A stretch of DNA of 64,000 nucleotides from Casuarina equisetifolia (taxonomy: Eukaryota > Streptophyta > Magnoliopsida > Fagales > Casuarinaceae). Below, piece by piece: positions 24,388 to 35,302 of the stretch. Position 1 is the first letter of the stretch. Each line of letters opens with the position of its first letter. Under the pieces are notes generated by a model. It saw nothing but the letters and a program-made list of their open reading frames with translations, did no database searches and was not told where the DNA came from. The position numbers and the translations under genes are program-made. The stretch covers positions 8,377,501 to 8,441,500 of the forward strand of contig CM052361.1 in the NCBI GenBank assembly GCA_028551475.1. Reading direction: 5' to 3'.

Positions 24388-24890
24388 TGTCCATATGTTA
24401 GCATGCGTGAATTGATTGATGTGTCTCTATAATATAAGCATACAAGAAACAAATTGTAATTCATAGATAGCATAATGATTCTCATCCCATACGAAGGATC
24501 CCCCATATCTAATGCCTCCAAAAGATAACCAAACTTTGCTTTAACCTGTAGAGAAATTGATATAGTACCACATTATTGGAATGATATACCACTGTGTAAG
24601 GCCTACACTATTTTGAATGATAATAAGAAGCCTTAAACTAAGGGGACTAACCACGGTTGATCAAAACATCTACTACAGAAAGAAGCAAGTTTTGGATAAC
24701 ACCTTTCCAATCTTGACGTCCTAGGTCCAAAGGAACATGCAAAAAAAGGTGAAGACAATAACTTGACTCTATAAGTTTTAATGTCATTGATTCATTTCTT
24801 ATATTGTTTGCTTTATGGATTATGTGGAACACTTATTCATTGGCTTGACTTTTGGGGCTCTAGGGAGGTGGATAAGGTTCCTTTGACTTA
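24388..24890. other. Upstream part of a kinase-like gene relic, non-coding now
   Basis: Positions 24740-24890 resemble 32540-32690: both contain a TGACTTTTGGG phrase and a GGATAAG after it at similar spacing. I see no open frame. It probably belongs to the 5' part of the pseudokinase relic that follows. Confidence 0.45.
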
Positions 24891-24897
24891 GTAACCT

Positions 24898-25130
24898 AAA
24901 TGAGCAACCACAAGAATGTTTTCAAGCTCATAAGTCGTTGTTTAGGGTTTCTTGTTCCGGTTCTAGTGTATGAATATCTAGTAAATGGACCTCTGAATGA
25001 ACAAGGAGGTTTTGGAGATGATAAGTTCCTAGCTTGGAAAATATGGTTGCAAATTGTTAAGGAGCTTGCTTATGCATTTACATATCTTGACCCTTTCCCT
25101 TTAAAGCTTGGGTTAACTTCTAGGCTATGA
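24898..25130 (+). pseudogene. ZED1/ZRK-like (wall-associated kinase-related) pseudokinase fragment
   Basis: The 76-residue frame reads MSNHKNVFKLISRCLGF, then PVLVYEYLVNGPL, GGFGDD, AWKIWLQIVKELAYAFTYL and a broken end. This matches the middle of the kinase domain of plant ZED1-related kinases and wall-associated kinase-like proteins: the HKNVLKLIGCCLE block, the VFEY hinge, and the RLKIAKEIANAVTYLH helix. The family includes catalytically dead adaptors that work with NLR receptors in immunity. The N-lobe start and the HRD/DFG region are missing, and the frame ends in random sequence. It is a relic, not a gene. The fragment boundary could also be an exon remnant, but family members are usually intronless. 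Confidence 0.65.
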
Positions 25131-25509
25131 AACATTAAAAGAATAAATGTAAAGGAGGCATAGTCATTGTGTTTGATGTATAATCTAGTGATGACCTAAC
25201 CCAAAAGTACTTATATATGTTACAAACATTAAGATAGTATTCTTTTACAAACATGAAGATAGTATTCTTCTACAAACATTTAGATAGTATTCTTCAAACT
25301 GTACTTGCAAAAGGGTTTGTTGAACTTTCTTAATTGTAGGCACTATTTTCCTTTCATATTGTTTATCATTGATATACATGATTCCTTTGAATGCATAAAG
25401 GGCCCTTTTGGAGAAGCTTAAACCTTTTTTTCCCTCTTTGTTTTAATGTAGACATATTTTGTGTCCTGCAAATATATGAAATGAAAGTACCTTTTGTTGT
25501 TGCAAAGGT
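25131..25509. other. AT-rich spacer with a triple 25-bp tandem repeat
   Basis: No gene is seen. Positions 25221-25295 hold three head-to-tail copies of a 25-bp unit with a core of ACAAACATxAAGATAGTATT and one or two differences per copy. Confidence 0.7.
25221..25295. repeat. Tandem repeat, 3 copies of 25 bp
   Basis: Units start at 25221, 25246 and 25271, each beginning TACAAACAT and ending ATTCTT(T/C). A short, recent-looking minisatellite. Confidence 0.85.
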
Positions 25510-27309
25510 TGTTGGAAAATAAGGGTTTTGTTATGACAAAAATATATTTGTGAATATAATTCTTGAAATATGTTTTTCATAGGTGTAAAAGAAAATCATA
25601 GGAAGTAAAAGGTATACAAACTATGATATCAATTAATGATATTATAAAGTAACCGGGTTCCTACATTCCTTCATAAAACATATTCTTAAAGTACTTTTTG
25701 AGAAATATATTTGTGAATGATGTCAAAAATATATTAGAACATCTTTTTCTAAGAAAAATGATACTTGGCTTTATGCACTTGTAGAAACATAAGGAGCCTT
25801 GATTCTAGCTTGATTTTAATTCAAGGTAAGATATATATTACACCAAAATGTAAATTTACTAAAAGCTCATATTATTGGACTGTGCTTACATTATTGGACT
25901 ATGTTCATATTGCTGGACCTTGCTAATAGTATTAAACCGTAATTACCTATACTGTTGGACCTTGTTGATGATATCAGACTGTAATTATGTGTTGGACTTC
26001 ACACGCTACTAGACTAGGCCAATTCGAGACTAATTCATGACTAATTCGTGACACAGCCCACATATGATGTAGAAGCCTTACCTGCTTCTCACTTGATCAC
26101 TTGATGCTATAGCGTCGTCCAACTTATCAAAGGCATATTTGATCACTTATGCTATGACATCGTCCAACTTATCAAAGATGTGCATAAGAGAGGCTCTCGA
26201 TTATGTGTCGTAGCCGCTGCCCTTCGAAGAGAAATAAGCCTCCGATGACACCTTTGTTCTCTCTAGTGCCGAATCCTCAACGAGAGGATCTTGGAGAAGA
26301 CTGGATGTCAGAATGGTCGGATTGAAGCTTTGAGAAATGATATGAGGTCGATTTGATAGATGGTTTGCTATTCCTAACGGGAAAAAGGCTACGACTCAGG
26401 TTTGATCTAAAAGCCTTAGATTTGTTCTCTATTTAAAGGTATGCATGCGTGAAGAGATTGATTGATGATCTACAACCATTTAAAGTGTTCTCTTTGCAAT
26501 GAAACAATCTTTTGAGCTCACTCATTACTTGATTCAAGTTCGCTCATCTCTCAGTGACTCACAAGAGTTCGGTAATATTTGATTATTCGGCTTATCCTTT
26601 GATTATCTAATTGATTGTACCATGTATAACATTATTTATGTGCTAATTACATTTGTAAATATTTTTGCACATAAATATTGGGAAAAATTTGAAACCCTAA
26701 TTTACTGAAATTGGGGATTTCGTGATAGGAGCTTTGAACTTTGTTATCTATATTTGAATAGCTCCTTTGATTAGCAATATCCCTCAAACTACCACATTAT
26801 TTGTGGATTTGCATCTATACATGATCTTTTGATCATAATTTGTAACTGTGCTTGAGAATTCCTTGAGAGGAAATTATTTGGATTAGGGAGAACATTTTCT
26901 CATAATCTGGTTGAGTAAAGGAGACTTCAACCAATTGGATTGAAGGAGAAAAGGGTGGACGTAGGACTCAAGAATTGAGTGTCGAACCACCATGGTAAAT
27001 CTGGTGTTTGTTCCCTTGCTCTCTATTGATTTAAATATCTCTTAATATTTGTTGCTTATTACTCTATTAATTATTTGATACTAACCAATCAGCTCATTTG
27101 ATATATATGTGTGTGTGTGAAAATATTCTAGATAACTTGTTGCCTAATCTAGAAATAAAGCATCATTTGGTTGAAATTTGCTTAATTGATACTAGTGTTA
27201 CTTGTGTGACTTGTCTATATAATTGGATTGAATTTTATATCTAACAATAGCATAATATTGTCAGTTTAACAATTCAACCCTCCTTCTTGTTAAGCCATAA
27301 AACCCAACA
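25510..27309 (+). mobile_element. Probable solo LTR of a SIRE/Maximus-like copia element
   Basis: About 1.8 kb begins TGTTGGAAAATAAGG and ends ACCCAACA, giving complementary TGTTGG/CCAACA ends. The last 350 bp carry the features typical of SIRE-type LTR ends in dicots: a GAACCACCATGGTAAATCTG phrase (about 26985), then a CAATTCAACCCTCCTTCTTG stretch shortly before the end. No primer site, coding sequence or second LTR follows, so a solo LTR is the simplest reading. The flanking 5-mers AAGGT and TAGAC do not match well, so the exact ends remain uncertain. Confidence 0.6.
26093..26180. repeat. Two-copy tandem repeat (about 44 bp) within the solo LTR
   Basis: Both units contain TTGATCACTT and CGTCCAACTTATCAAAG. 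Copies start near 26093 and 26138. Short duplications of this type are common in U3 regions and may multiply enhancer motifs. Confidence 0.75.
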
Positions 27310-29840
27310 TAGACTATTCCTATCATCAACGCGCTGACTTTATCAAGAAGAGATTGCGGAAGGCTGATTGTAACTGGACCAAAAAGGAGTTGGTATGCAT
27401 TATGAGTTTCTCCTATCTCATTATAATGTCCTTATTCTAGCGGCAAATAGGCATGTGTATGAGTAAGAAATCAAATAAGTTGGCCTTTAAGCCGGCGTGT
27501 CAAGTTCTATCTTGACAATTTGCAGCTAATTCATATTAATAACCCAGTCAAGATGAATACATAGTGTGAAAATCAAACACATAAAGAAAAATTTGTTAAT
27601 AACAAACTTACCAGTGTTTCATTGCAGTAAGGAGGAGTTTGAACTTTGACGTATTACTATCTTTCCAAAGTAATCGTGCTATTAATCATGTAGTTCATCA
27701 GTTTTTGGTATCTAAGATATCATACCATATGTGTAGTATTATCAATTGTTGCCATTTTGAGAAGTTTTGGTATAAAAGAAGAATGTTGCCACAATTGCAC
27801 CAAGAAATAATAACATAGAATAAGATAAGGCTTGTATGCTTCTTCTATTCTCCTTCATTGTTTATGTTCACTTGTGCTTCAAGTATCCAACATTTCTAAT
27901 GTGTCTTTCCAATTATGGATGAATATTCTGTAATGGTATCCCATTTCAATTAGATGCAGATTCAATATTAATGTCGCATATGATTTTCCTCATTATTATT
28001 TTGGTTCTAACTGGTTTAGCTTAGTATCAAATTAGCTTTGATTTTGTTTCGTAGTTAAATGTTTTCTTTATTGATTATGTTGTACTGAAGGATACATACA
28101 CTTTTTGATAATGGATTGTTCCACTACTAACATATTGGATTCCTAATATCCAATAGATAAAAAGGCATTTGTGCACCCAACTCCTTCAACTGACTTCGAA
28201 TCAAGTAAATCAATTGAACATGATTTGAAATGATAATTTTTCTGGATTTAGGATACTAAAGTAATCAAATCTACTTGATATTGATTCTGATTATGATTTT
28301 TTAGTTCTTTTGAATATGATCAGTTCCTATTGATGTTGAATAGTGTTGAGTTTTTAATGCTCTGGACTTCACTAAGAAGGAGATGAATATGATGATAAAA
28401 GCCAGTACAGAAACTGTCAGTCTTGGCCCACTTTGTTTACGACTGCGACAGTGGCACTTCTGTCAAGTTAAATCTTATGGTCTAACTCTCAGCAATCATC
28501 TTCTTCCTATCTCTCTTGTAAGGAGACCTAATATGCTCATCTTCCAGATACTCCAAGAATGTTCTCCTTAATTGGTGAGACATCTTTGCAATAGGGCTAA
28601 ATTGGCCTGTGAGATCATATTTTTTTCCTAGTTCTAGGCCAGCATGCATGGATGTATATAACTAGGACGGTAGAGCACAAGTTGGGTAGGTTAACCTGTA
28701 ACATGTACTTCTGTTTAATAGGAAGGAGATGATGCTCTTCTCATCTATGCTTCAATCGTATCTCTCTTTCTCTTGGATTAGATTTTTACTTGTAGGGATG
28801 ATGAGCGAGTTGCGAAAAACATGAAAAGTTGTTTCTGGAAATGGCTAGGAAAATAAAAATTTGTTATCTGGACCTCTGATTTCAACTTTGTCTTGGTAAG
28901 ATATTTGTCTATGTTTTCTTGAGATACTAAAAATTGCCTTCATCAAATTGCAATGGTATCAACTTTGTCTTGATAAAAATTTCTTGCAAGCAATTGTCGA
29001 GTATGAACAAGATATAGGAAGAAGAGACTCATCATAATACAGTTTTGTATGCCTATTTAGTAGCCACCAAGGGAAAAATAAAAGGCTTCTAGGAAAAGAG
29101 ATGGCATCTGCGCACACTGATTCTACTTTTGACCTTTAAAATGACGTTCCAGTCCAACACCCAGTGGCTGAATGGCGCTACCAACTAGAGAGTTGTGTTG
29201 TCAGCACCCAAGAGGCTATCCCGGAACCTGTCCCATTGAGAGCATGGAGTGTTCCATTCCCTCCCTAGCCTCAACTTTCACTATATAAATGATACATTCA
29301 TGAACTCCATACGGCATTAGGTCTTCGAAAGGCATGCTTCCTTGATTCCCTTCTCCTCCAGGGCAGGAAATTCAATGAAAACGTAGTCCTCCACGCTCAA
29401 ACAGCTTGTAACCGGGGCCTAAGCTTGACAAGATTGAACAAACACTCCCAACCACAGGTTGTGCCCCAAGGAGTCCAAGGCAGAAGGAGGTGATGAATAA
29501 AGGTGGCGTGCATGCATTGGCTGATAGTCTAAAATGGAAGTCGTACGGCGGAAGAAAGCGGGAAGAGCAAGCACTAAAATATTGTCACAAAAAAAGAAAA
29601 GGTGCATCGTAGAGCGTGCCTGATCAAAAGTACCCAAAAATAAAAAAAAAGTAAAAAGACACAATGGCCCTTCAACAAGTTTACCATTAAAACCACGCAA
29701 TCTGCCAAACTTTGCTTCTAATCTTAGTCACGCGAGGTAGGAAAACTTGATAACTTGAGGGGGTTATTGGTCATTTCATCCGTGCCTTGGGCTTGTAGAT
29801 GGGGAAATCGTAGAAAAGAGAAGCAGTTGGTTTTGAGGCA
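27310..29840. other. Intergenic sequence, no supported gene
   Basis: Right after the solo LTR, 27333-27397 can be read as a short exon-like peptide (ADFIKKRLRKADCNWTKKEL) followed by GTATGC, a possible splice donor. I cannot assign it to a family and see no companion exons. The remaining sequence up to 29840 has stops in all frames, with slightly GC-richer patches at 29130-29420. No LTR ends or RNA genes are recognised. Confidence 0.45.
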
Positions 29841-30248
29841 TTCTCTCAAGGATACCAGGTATGTGAATCTCTAAACTAGAAGATTAACTGTGGGTATTTT
29901 CACTGCTGGGAGGAAAGGGAACCTGCTGTTTTGGGGGTGCGATTACGATTGAAGTGTAGTGTTGGAAGGCTTGCTGTTTTTGGGTGTTGGAGACGATGTG
30001 TGCTTAGATGTTTAGTGCCGATTGGGTTCTTTTGCTCGAATATCTTGCTGTATTTGGGATTTTAGGGCCTTATGGCTTGAATATCTTGCTGTATTTCAGA
30101 TTGGGACCATTTGGCTTGATTATCTTGCTGTTAAGGTTGTTATTTCGATTGGTGGGCTGTTATTTTAATTCTGTAGCATAGATTTAGGCTGATTCTTAGT
30201 CATGTTCAGCCGAAGGAGACGTAAGAACTGAAGGTTGAGATAGAAAGG
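29841..30248 (+). other. Leader-like region before gypsy gag fragment, with short tandem repeats
   Basis: Three imperfect copies of a motif containing AATATCTTGCTGTATTT lie at about 30034, 30075 and 30114, spaced about 40 bp. This G/T-rich region directly precedes the gag frame and probably belongs to the retroelement leader. No LTR end or primer site could be fixed here. Confidence 0.5.
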
Positions 30249-31586
30249 ATGGAGGAGATGATATTAGGACTCAATGGTAAGGTGGATCAGTCTAGGAGCA
30301 TTAGGGGGGAAAGGTCGAGCTCTAGATCCTCTGGGGGAGGAAGGTTTTCTAGGGATTATGTTGATTGGACGGAGCCAAAAATAGGCATGCTTGAGTTTCT
30401 GAGATACGATGGTGGAAGTGATCCTACGGGTTGGATTTATGAGGCGGAACAATTTTTTAGTTATTATAAGATTCCAGAGGATAAGAAAGTTGTTTTAGCC
30501 TCCTTCCACTTGGATGGGAAGGCATTCATTTGGTCCCAAGTTTGCAAGATGAATTCAAAAAATGAGCCAATCACTTGGGATAGCTTTACTGAAGAGCTTA
30601 TGTATGTTTACGGACCTCTTAGTTATCAGGATTTCTGTACCGATCTATGGAGGTTAAAATAGACAGGAAATGTTCTAGAGTATCAAGCGCAATTTTATGG
30701 GCTATTATTGATGAAGGCTGGAAGGTTGACGAATGAGCTGAAAATTGGTTTCTTTTTAGGAGGTCTTAAGGAGCATATTCTATTGGATGTACAAGCTAGT
30801 AATCCAACCACACTGGCAGGAGCAGTGGCATTGGCAAGACATTATAAAGCCAAGGCCAATTTATGTAAGGGGGTCCAGGCAGCAGGGGCTAACAAGAGCT
30901 CGCAGTTTCAATTGAGTAACAATTTCAAAACAAACCGAGTTACATCCTCAACATTGGTTAGGAAGTTCACTACGAAGGAGATTGACGAAAGGTACACTAA
31001 AGTTCTTTGTTTTCACTGTGATGAGAAGTTCACACCGGGCCACAAGTGTCAGAAGTTGTTCATTATAGTGGCCATAAATTCAGAAGAAGAAATGGGGGAA
31101 GAGGAGGCAGTGTTGGAGGAAGAGTGTGAGCAAGAAGTAATTCCTACCATCTCACCTAACACCAGTTATGGGGTTCATCCGCCTCAAACCATGAAAGTGC
31201 TGGGGAAGGCTGAAAGCCAGAGCCTTGGAGTCACAATCTCTATCGAAAACAATAGCCCATATAATTCTTTACGCTGGGACGTTGCTAGGAGATTGGGTCT
31301 AAAGATTGAGGCAGATGAAGAAATGAGAGTTGCAGAGGTTTATGGTGATAAATTGAGTTGTGAAGGGGTATGCAGTGACGTAAAAGTTTGCTTGCAAGGT
31401 GCTACGTTTTCAGTGGATTTTTTTATAGTTTACAAGCAAACAACTGAGGGTATTTTGGGTATGCCATGGTTAGAGCAATTGGGGTCAGTTCTATTGAATT
31501 TTCGGTCACTATACATGAGATTCGAGTTTGAAGGGAAAACAGTGGAACTTAAGGGAATAAAAGCTCCCACTAACCACAGCGTGTAA
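30249..31586 (+). pseudogene. Orphan Ty3/gypsy gag plus degenerate protease (no pol)
   Basis: The first frame (30249-30662) holds the retrotransposon gag domain: LEFLRYDGGSDPTGWIYEAEQFF, FHLDGKAFIWSQV, and WDSFTEELMYVYGP. A single TAG after DLWRLK interrupts it, and the frame continues in phase at 30663 with TGNVLEYQAQF. The next frame (to 31586) has LRPEIQ-like AGRLTNELKIGFFLGGLKE, a zinc knuckle remnant (CFHCDEKFTPGHKC), and a retropepsin-like fold (GLKIEADEEMRVAEVYGDKLSCEGVC; FSVDFFIVY; GILGMPWLEQLG). At the expected active site the sequence reads ISIENNSPYNSL instead of a D-S/T-G triad, so the protease would be inactive. RT, RNase H and integrase are absent; the frame stops at 31586. Confidence 0.85.
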
Positions 31587-31717
31587 AATGTTGGTTGTCT
31601 GTTCTGGAGGAAATGTAGGAGCTGGTTTGTCATCTGGGAGGTGGGAATGAAGGGGATGGTAAGGGTGACAGTGTTCAAGATGTGATGGAGGAGAAGGTTA
31701 GACCTGGCATTAGGTGC

Positions 31718-32005
31718 TTGATAGGTGTTTGTTAATATGCCCCAATATGTTGACTTCCTTTTTTTTGTTACTGAAGTTAATGGGAAGCATGTGTTGCTTG
31801 TTTTCTTTCTGTCTTGTTAATAGAACACAGATCGTGGGTTGAAGGGTTCCGCTCTGTTTGTGCCCGATCTGGAAAGGGGTTTGTGATTTTGAAAAGGGGA
31901 TTGTAAACGTGATCGTGTGGCCCAGCGGTAGGACCTTGATAGGGTGATGTAAATATGCCCCTATATCCTGATTTCCTTCTTTTCGTGAATGAAATCAATG
32001 GGAAG
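31718..32005. repeat. Direct repeat pair of about 70 bp downstream of the gypsy gag fragment
   Basis: 31718-31788 and 31936-32005 share TTGATAGG, TAAATATGCCCC/TAATATGCCCC, TTTCCTT and AATGGGAAG landmarks in the same order. They may be the starts of two partial LTR copies or a tandem duplication within one LTR. Neither copy has a confirmed LTR end. Confidence 0.7.
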
Positions 32006-33027
32006 ATGTCTAATATGTTTTGTTTATGGTTTGTTTGTACAAAGTGGATAAGACGAACGTAGTTTTAAGCTTGATATACTTGTTGTAATCTATGATGGCC
32101 CCAGAAAATAACTTTATTAGATTTTATTTTATTTTAGTTTATTTATGGAGAGAGAACCTCTAGAGACTACTAAGCAAACCTATTTCAGTCTAGTGATTTG
32201 GCTTTGAATGTGGTGTTGACTGCTGAACCACATTGAAAGTGGCCTAAAATAGTGTGCCACTGATTTCTTGGGGGCATTTGATTGATATTTGGAAAATTCA
32301 TGCGATTAAATACGAGGGGACGAGGCTAAAAAAAAAAAGGAGTACTTGTATACATCAATGCTCCTAGTTAGAAAAATGAATGTTAACAATTGACATAATT
32401 GACTCTCACACGAGAAACTTGAAACAAAGAATGGGACAGTGGTCGCGCACCCAACTTGCTTGTTGAAATGATAAGGTTCATCCAAACTCCTTACATACTG
32501 TAGCTACAATCATAGGGTGACAGGGCTTATAGATCTTGGGCAACATAGGGCGAAGACGATAGCCTAACTCTGTAAGTTGGAGATTCATTTGTTATTCTAT
32601 CTGCTTAATGGATTGTGGAAAGCTTATTCGTTAACCTGACTTTTGGGACTTTGGGGGGCTGGATAAGCAGCCCCCTCTTTTTAAGTGGCACGTAAAAGTG
32701 CAAAAGAACTTTGTCTAATTGATAGAAATGAGCTTCCAACAAGAATAAACTAACCATTCTGATGTGGTTGAAAAGTAAGTTTATGAAGAAAAATTCATGA
32801 GAGCAGGCCAAGAGACCGAACCGGTAGCCTGAGAATGTGTTTGGTGGGTTGGAAGGTCGACTACCTTTTCCGTAGGTCATACTAAAGACATGAGGTTTTG
32901 GAGTTGTTTCTTGCCTTCGTTAGGGTAAAGTGCGCTACAAATTGAGGATCTGTTCTTATCGTGTTACTTATTGTTTAACACTTACTACGCATTTTTTGTT
33001 TCCGAGCCATACTCCCAATCTCAGGTT
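32006..33027. other. Intergenic sequence with possible second pseudokinase relic
   Basis: 32540-32760 resembles 24740-24925, the upstream part and first codons of the ZRK-like relic: both carry GAAGAC(G/A)ATA, AACTCTGTAAGTT/GACTCTATAAGTT, TGACTTTTGGG and AAATGAGC at matching spacing. The similarity is lost after about 32750. No open frame survives. The rest has no supported feature. Confidence 0.45.
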
Positions 33028-33753
33028 TGTTGGCTCATTATATGAGTCCATGTAATGTGGGCTTCTATCAATGATGCATAAATGATTATTCCCTATCGTG
33101 GCAATGCAATATGATTTTATTGGTCCATTTAATTGTACAAATATTGTACATATATTTCCCTTTTTTACATATATGGTACTGGCTGGTGTGGGCCGTTGTT
33201 CATCTAATAGACTTTGATGAGTAAGGCTATTTGTATGGACATTTTATTAATTGGCTAAGTCCCCTCTCTAGCTCTCCGTTTATATATATATATATTTAAT
33301 ATATTTAATGTTGCTAAAGGGAGATATTTTAGAGATAACAATGAAAATGTTTTATTGCGTTTAGTCGTGGGAAACTGCCCTTTAGGGCGGTTTCGCCACT
33401 TCATCCATCATGCCTTCTCTCCCATAAAACACTAAGCACACAACTCACTAATAACCCACGACTCACACACACCAAGTAACTGCCTATTCACACAGGTAAA
33501 TAAAAAGGGCTTTTACGCAGTCATTGTTATCGCCTTCTCCCTAATCTTTTCACGCAGCAACTTTTGGCTATCTCATCAAGCCAGTATTTGGAGAGAATAG
33601 AGTGGAAGACTTAGTCCAAAAATGGCGGCGCAAATGGAAAAATATGGTATGTCTTCTGATCTATTTATGTTATGCATATTAAACCCATTATTTCTTCATG
33701 ATCAATGCTTAGATCCTGTAAAAGAGTTTCATTTGAGATGAAATTTTCTAACA
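33028..33753 (+). repeat. 5' LTR of copia element 3
   Basis: Starts TGTTGGCTCATTATATGAG and ends TTTTCTAACA, immediately before the primer site. A TATATATATA box at about 33283-33297 and the downstream CACACAACTCACTAATAACC region look like the promoter and start region. It aligns with 40104-40790 with few differences. Confidence 0.92.
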
Positions 33754-33767
33754 ATTGGTATCTGAGC
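33754..33767 (+). other. Primer-binding site of copia element 3 (initiator tRNA-Met type)
   Basis: ATTGGTATCTGAGC follows the LTR end. It differs at one base from the usual ATTGGTATCAGAGC copia primer site. Confidence 0.88.
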
Positions 33768-35302
33768 TATTATAACATTGATCTGGTGAGCCAAATCGAC
33801 CCAAATCAACCCAAATCAAGCCAAATCGAAACAAAATTATGTTTTGATACCGATCTAAAAATGGGTTTTTTGTATTTTTAATAATCTAAAATTTCAAAAT
33901 ACGATCTGAGCTAAACCAGTGGTCCTTTGGACCAGATGAGGTCAGATTCGGAACCAGCACGGCGTGCTGATTCTGCCGAAGCCAAGAACCACCAAAAACG
34001 GTGGCTTTTTGACCGGGTCGCACGTGACCCGACCCGACCCGAAATCGGTTCAGGCCGCTAGCAGCTACCGTTCGCCTCTGAACAGGTGACCGGAGATAGA
34101 TCGTCCGTCGAAGAGCTCAACCGCGTCTCGACTGGCCGGAGAACTGGCCGGAAGGACGCCAAACCGGCCAAATTGGGTTACCCGATTTTGGCTGGATCTG
34201 GTTTAATCCAGATCTGGCCGCCGGCGGGCACCGAAAGTCCGTCGTCTGTGGCATCAGACGTCGATAATGATCTGACGATTCCAACGACATCTCTATCGGC
34301 CGGAGAACCGGCCAACCTGACGGTGAACCGGCCATATCAGCCAGAATCGGCCATGTTAGCCCGAATCGGTCGAGTCGGCCTGAACCGGCCGAGTTGACTC
34401 GGTCGAATCAGCTGAACCGGTCGTACCGGCCGACAGCCGCTTTCGGTGGCGCGTGGAGGCGCGTGAAGGCACGTCGGAGACCCCTTTTTACGCAAAAATT
34501 TTTATAATTTTAATCTGAATATTTTGATGTAATTTATTTTAAATAATTGTCTCTGTTTGATGATTATTTGGATCAAAATTGTTTAATTTATTATTTAATT
34601 AATTTTATATGCCATGCTTGTATGCTAGCATGTGATTATTAACTGTTTAAAAAATTAATTATGGCCTTCTGAATGTTATCTATTTATTTAAATGTTATAT
34701 TAGGCCGTTTTAGTCTAGCATACAATTATATGACACTTAAGGTGTTAATTAAGTACAAATTTAGAGACAAGTGTCCGTCTTTTAAAAATTAAGTTACACA
34801 TTTGGATTGTGAGTAGTGTATGTTGTATACCGCAACACAAACCGAACTCATAGCTTGATTGAGTTGTAACCACCACAATGGCACACCCTGGTTAGGTGGT
34901 GGGTTTGTGTTTTGTGCATTTGAGGGATATCTCCAAGTACGCGGGGGTTATGTGATTCAATTGGATTGTGACCACCACAGTGGCGTAATTTAATTGAGTT
35001 ATGAGACTTCGTTCATGTACTGTGGATGAGTCCAATCCTAGTACATTTCATTCTCCCACAAGAGGTGATTATGTGTTAGGAATTAGATGTTGCACAACTA
35101 GCATGCTTGGGTTTGGGTCAGTCTTTACAGTCCATACACCCACAGGTGGTGGATCGTGATGATTGGTTCTTCCTTATGAAGGCTGTTGTGTAGAGAGTTT
35201 CTGGATGGCATGTCATGTCAACTGCCCACAGGTGTTTATATGATAATGTTTGTGAAACTCTCTTCTTATCTACTCACTGTGTGCTCCTGTTATGTATTAT
35301 GA
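33768..35302 (+). other. Long leader of copia element 3 with a GC- and CCGG-rich block
   Basis: About 1.5 kb separate primer site and gag. Positions 33950-34480 are unusually GC- and CpG-rich for this window, with about a dozen CCGG tetramers, often as GAACCGGCC. A 103-residue frame (34086-34397) exists on the plus strand and a shadow on the minus strand; neither resembles a known protein. The rest (34500-35300) is AT-rich and includes short repeated phrases on 'accaccacaatggc'. Confidence 0.65.

Noticed and set aside
25221-25295. Regular short repeats as a CRISPR-like array
   Set aside because: Three adjacent copies without spacers in plant DNA; a minisatellite.
26980-27305. Primer-site or second LTR for the SIRE-like LTR
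   Set aside because: No tRNA-complementary site after 27309 and no second LTR copy in the window, so a full element was not called.
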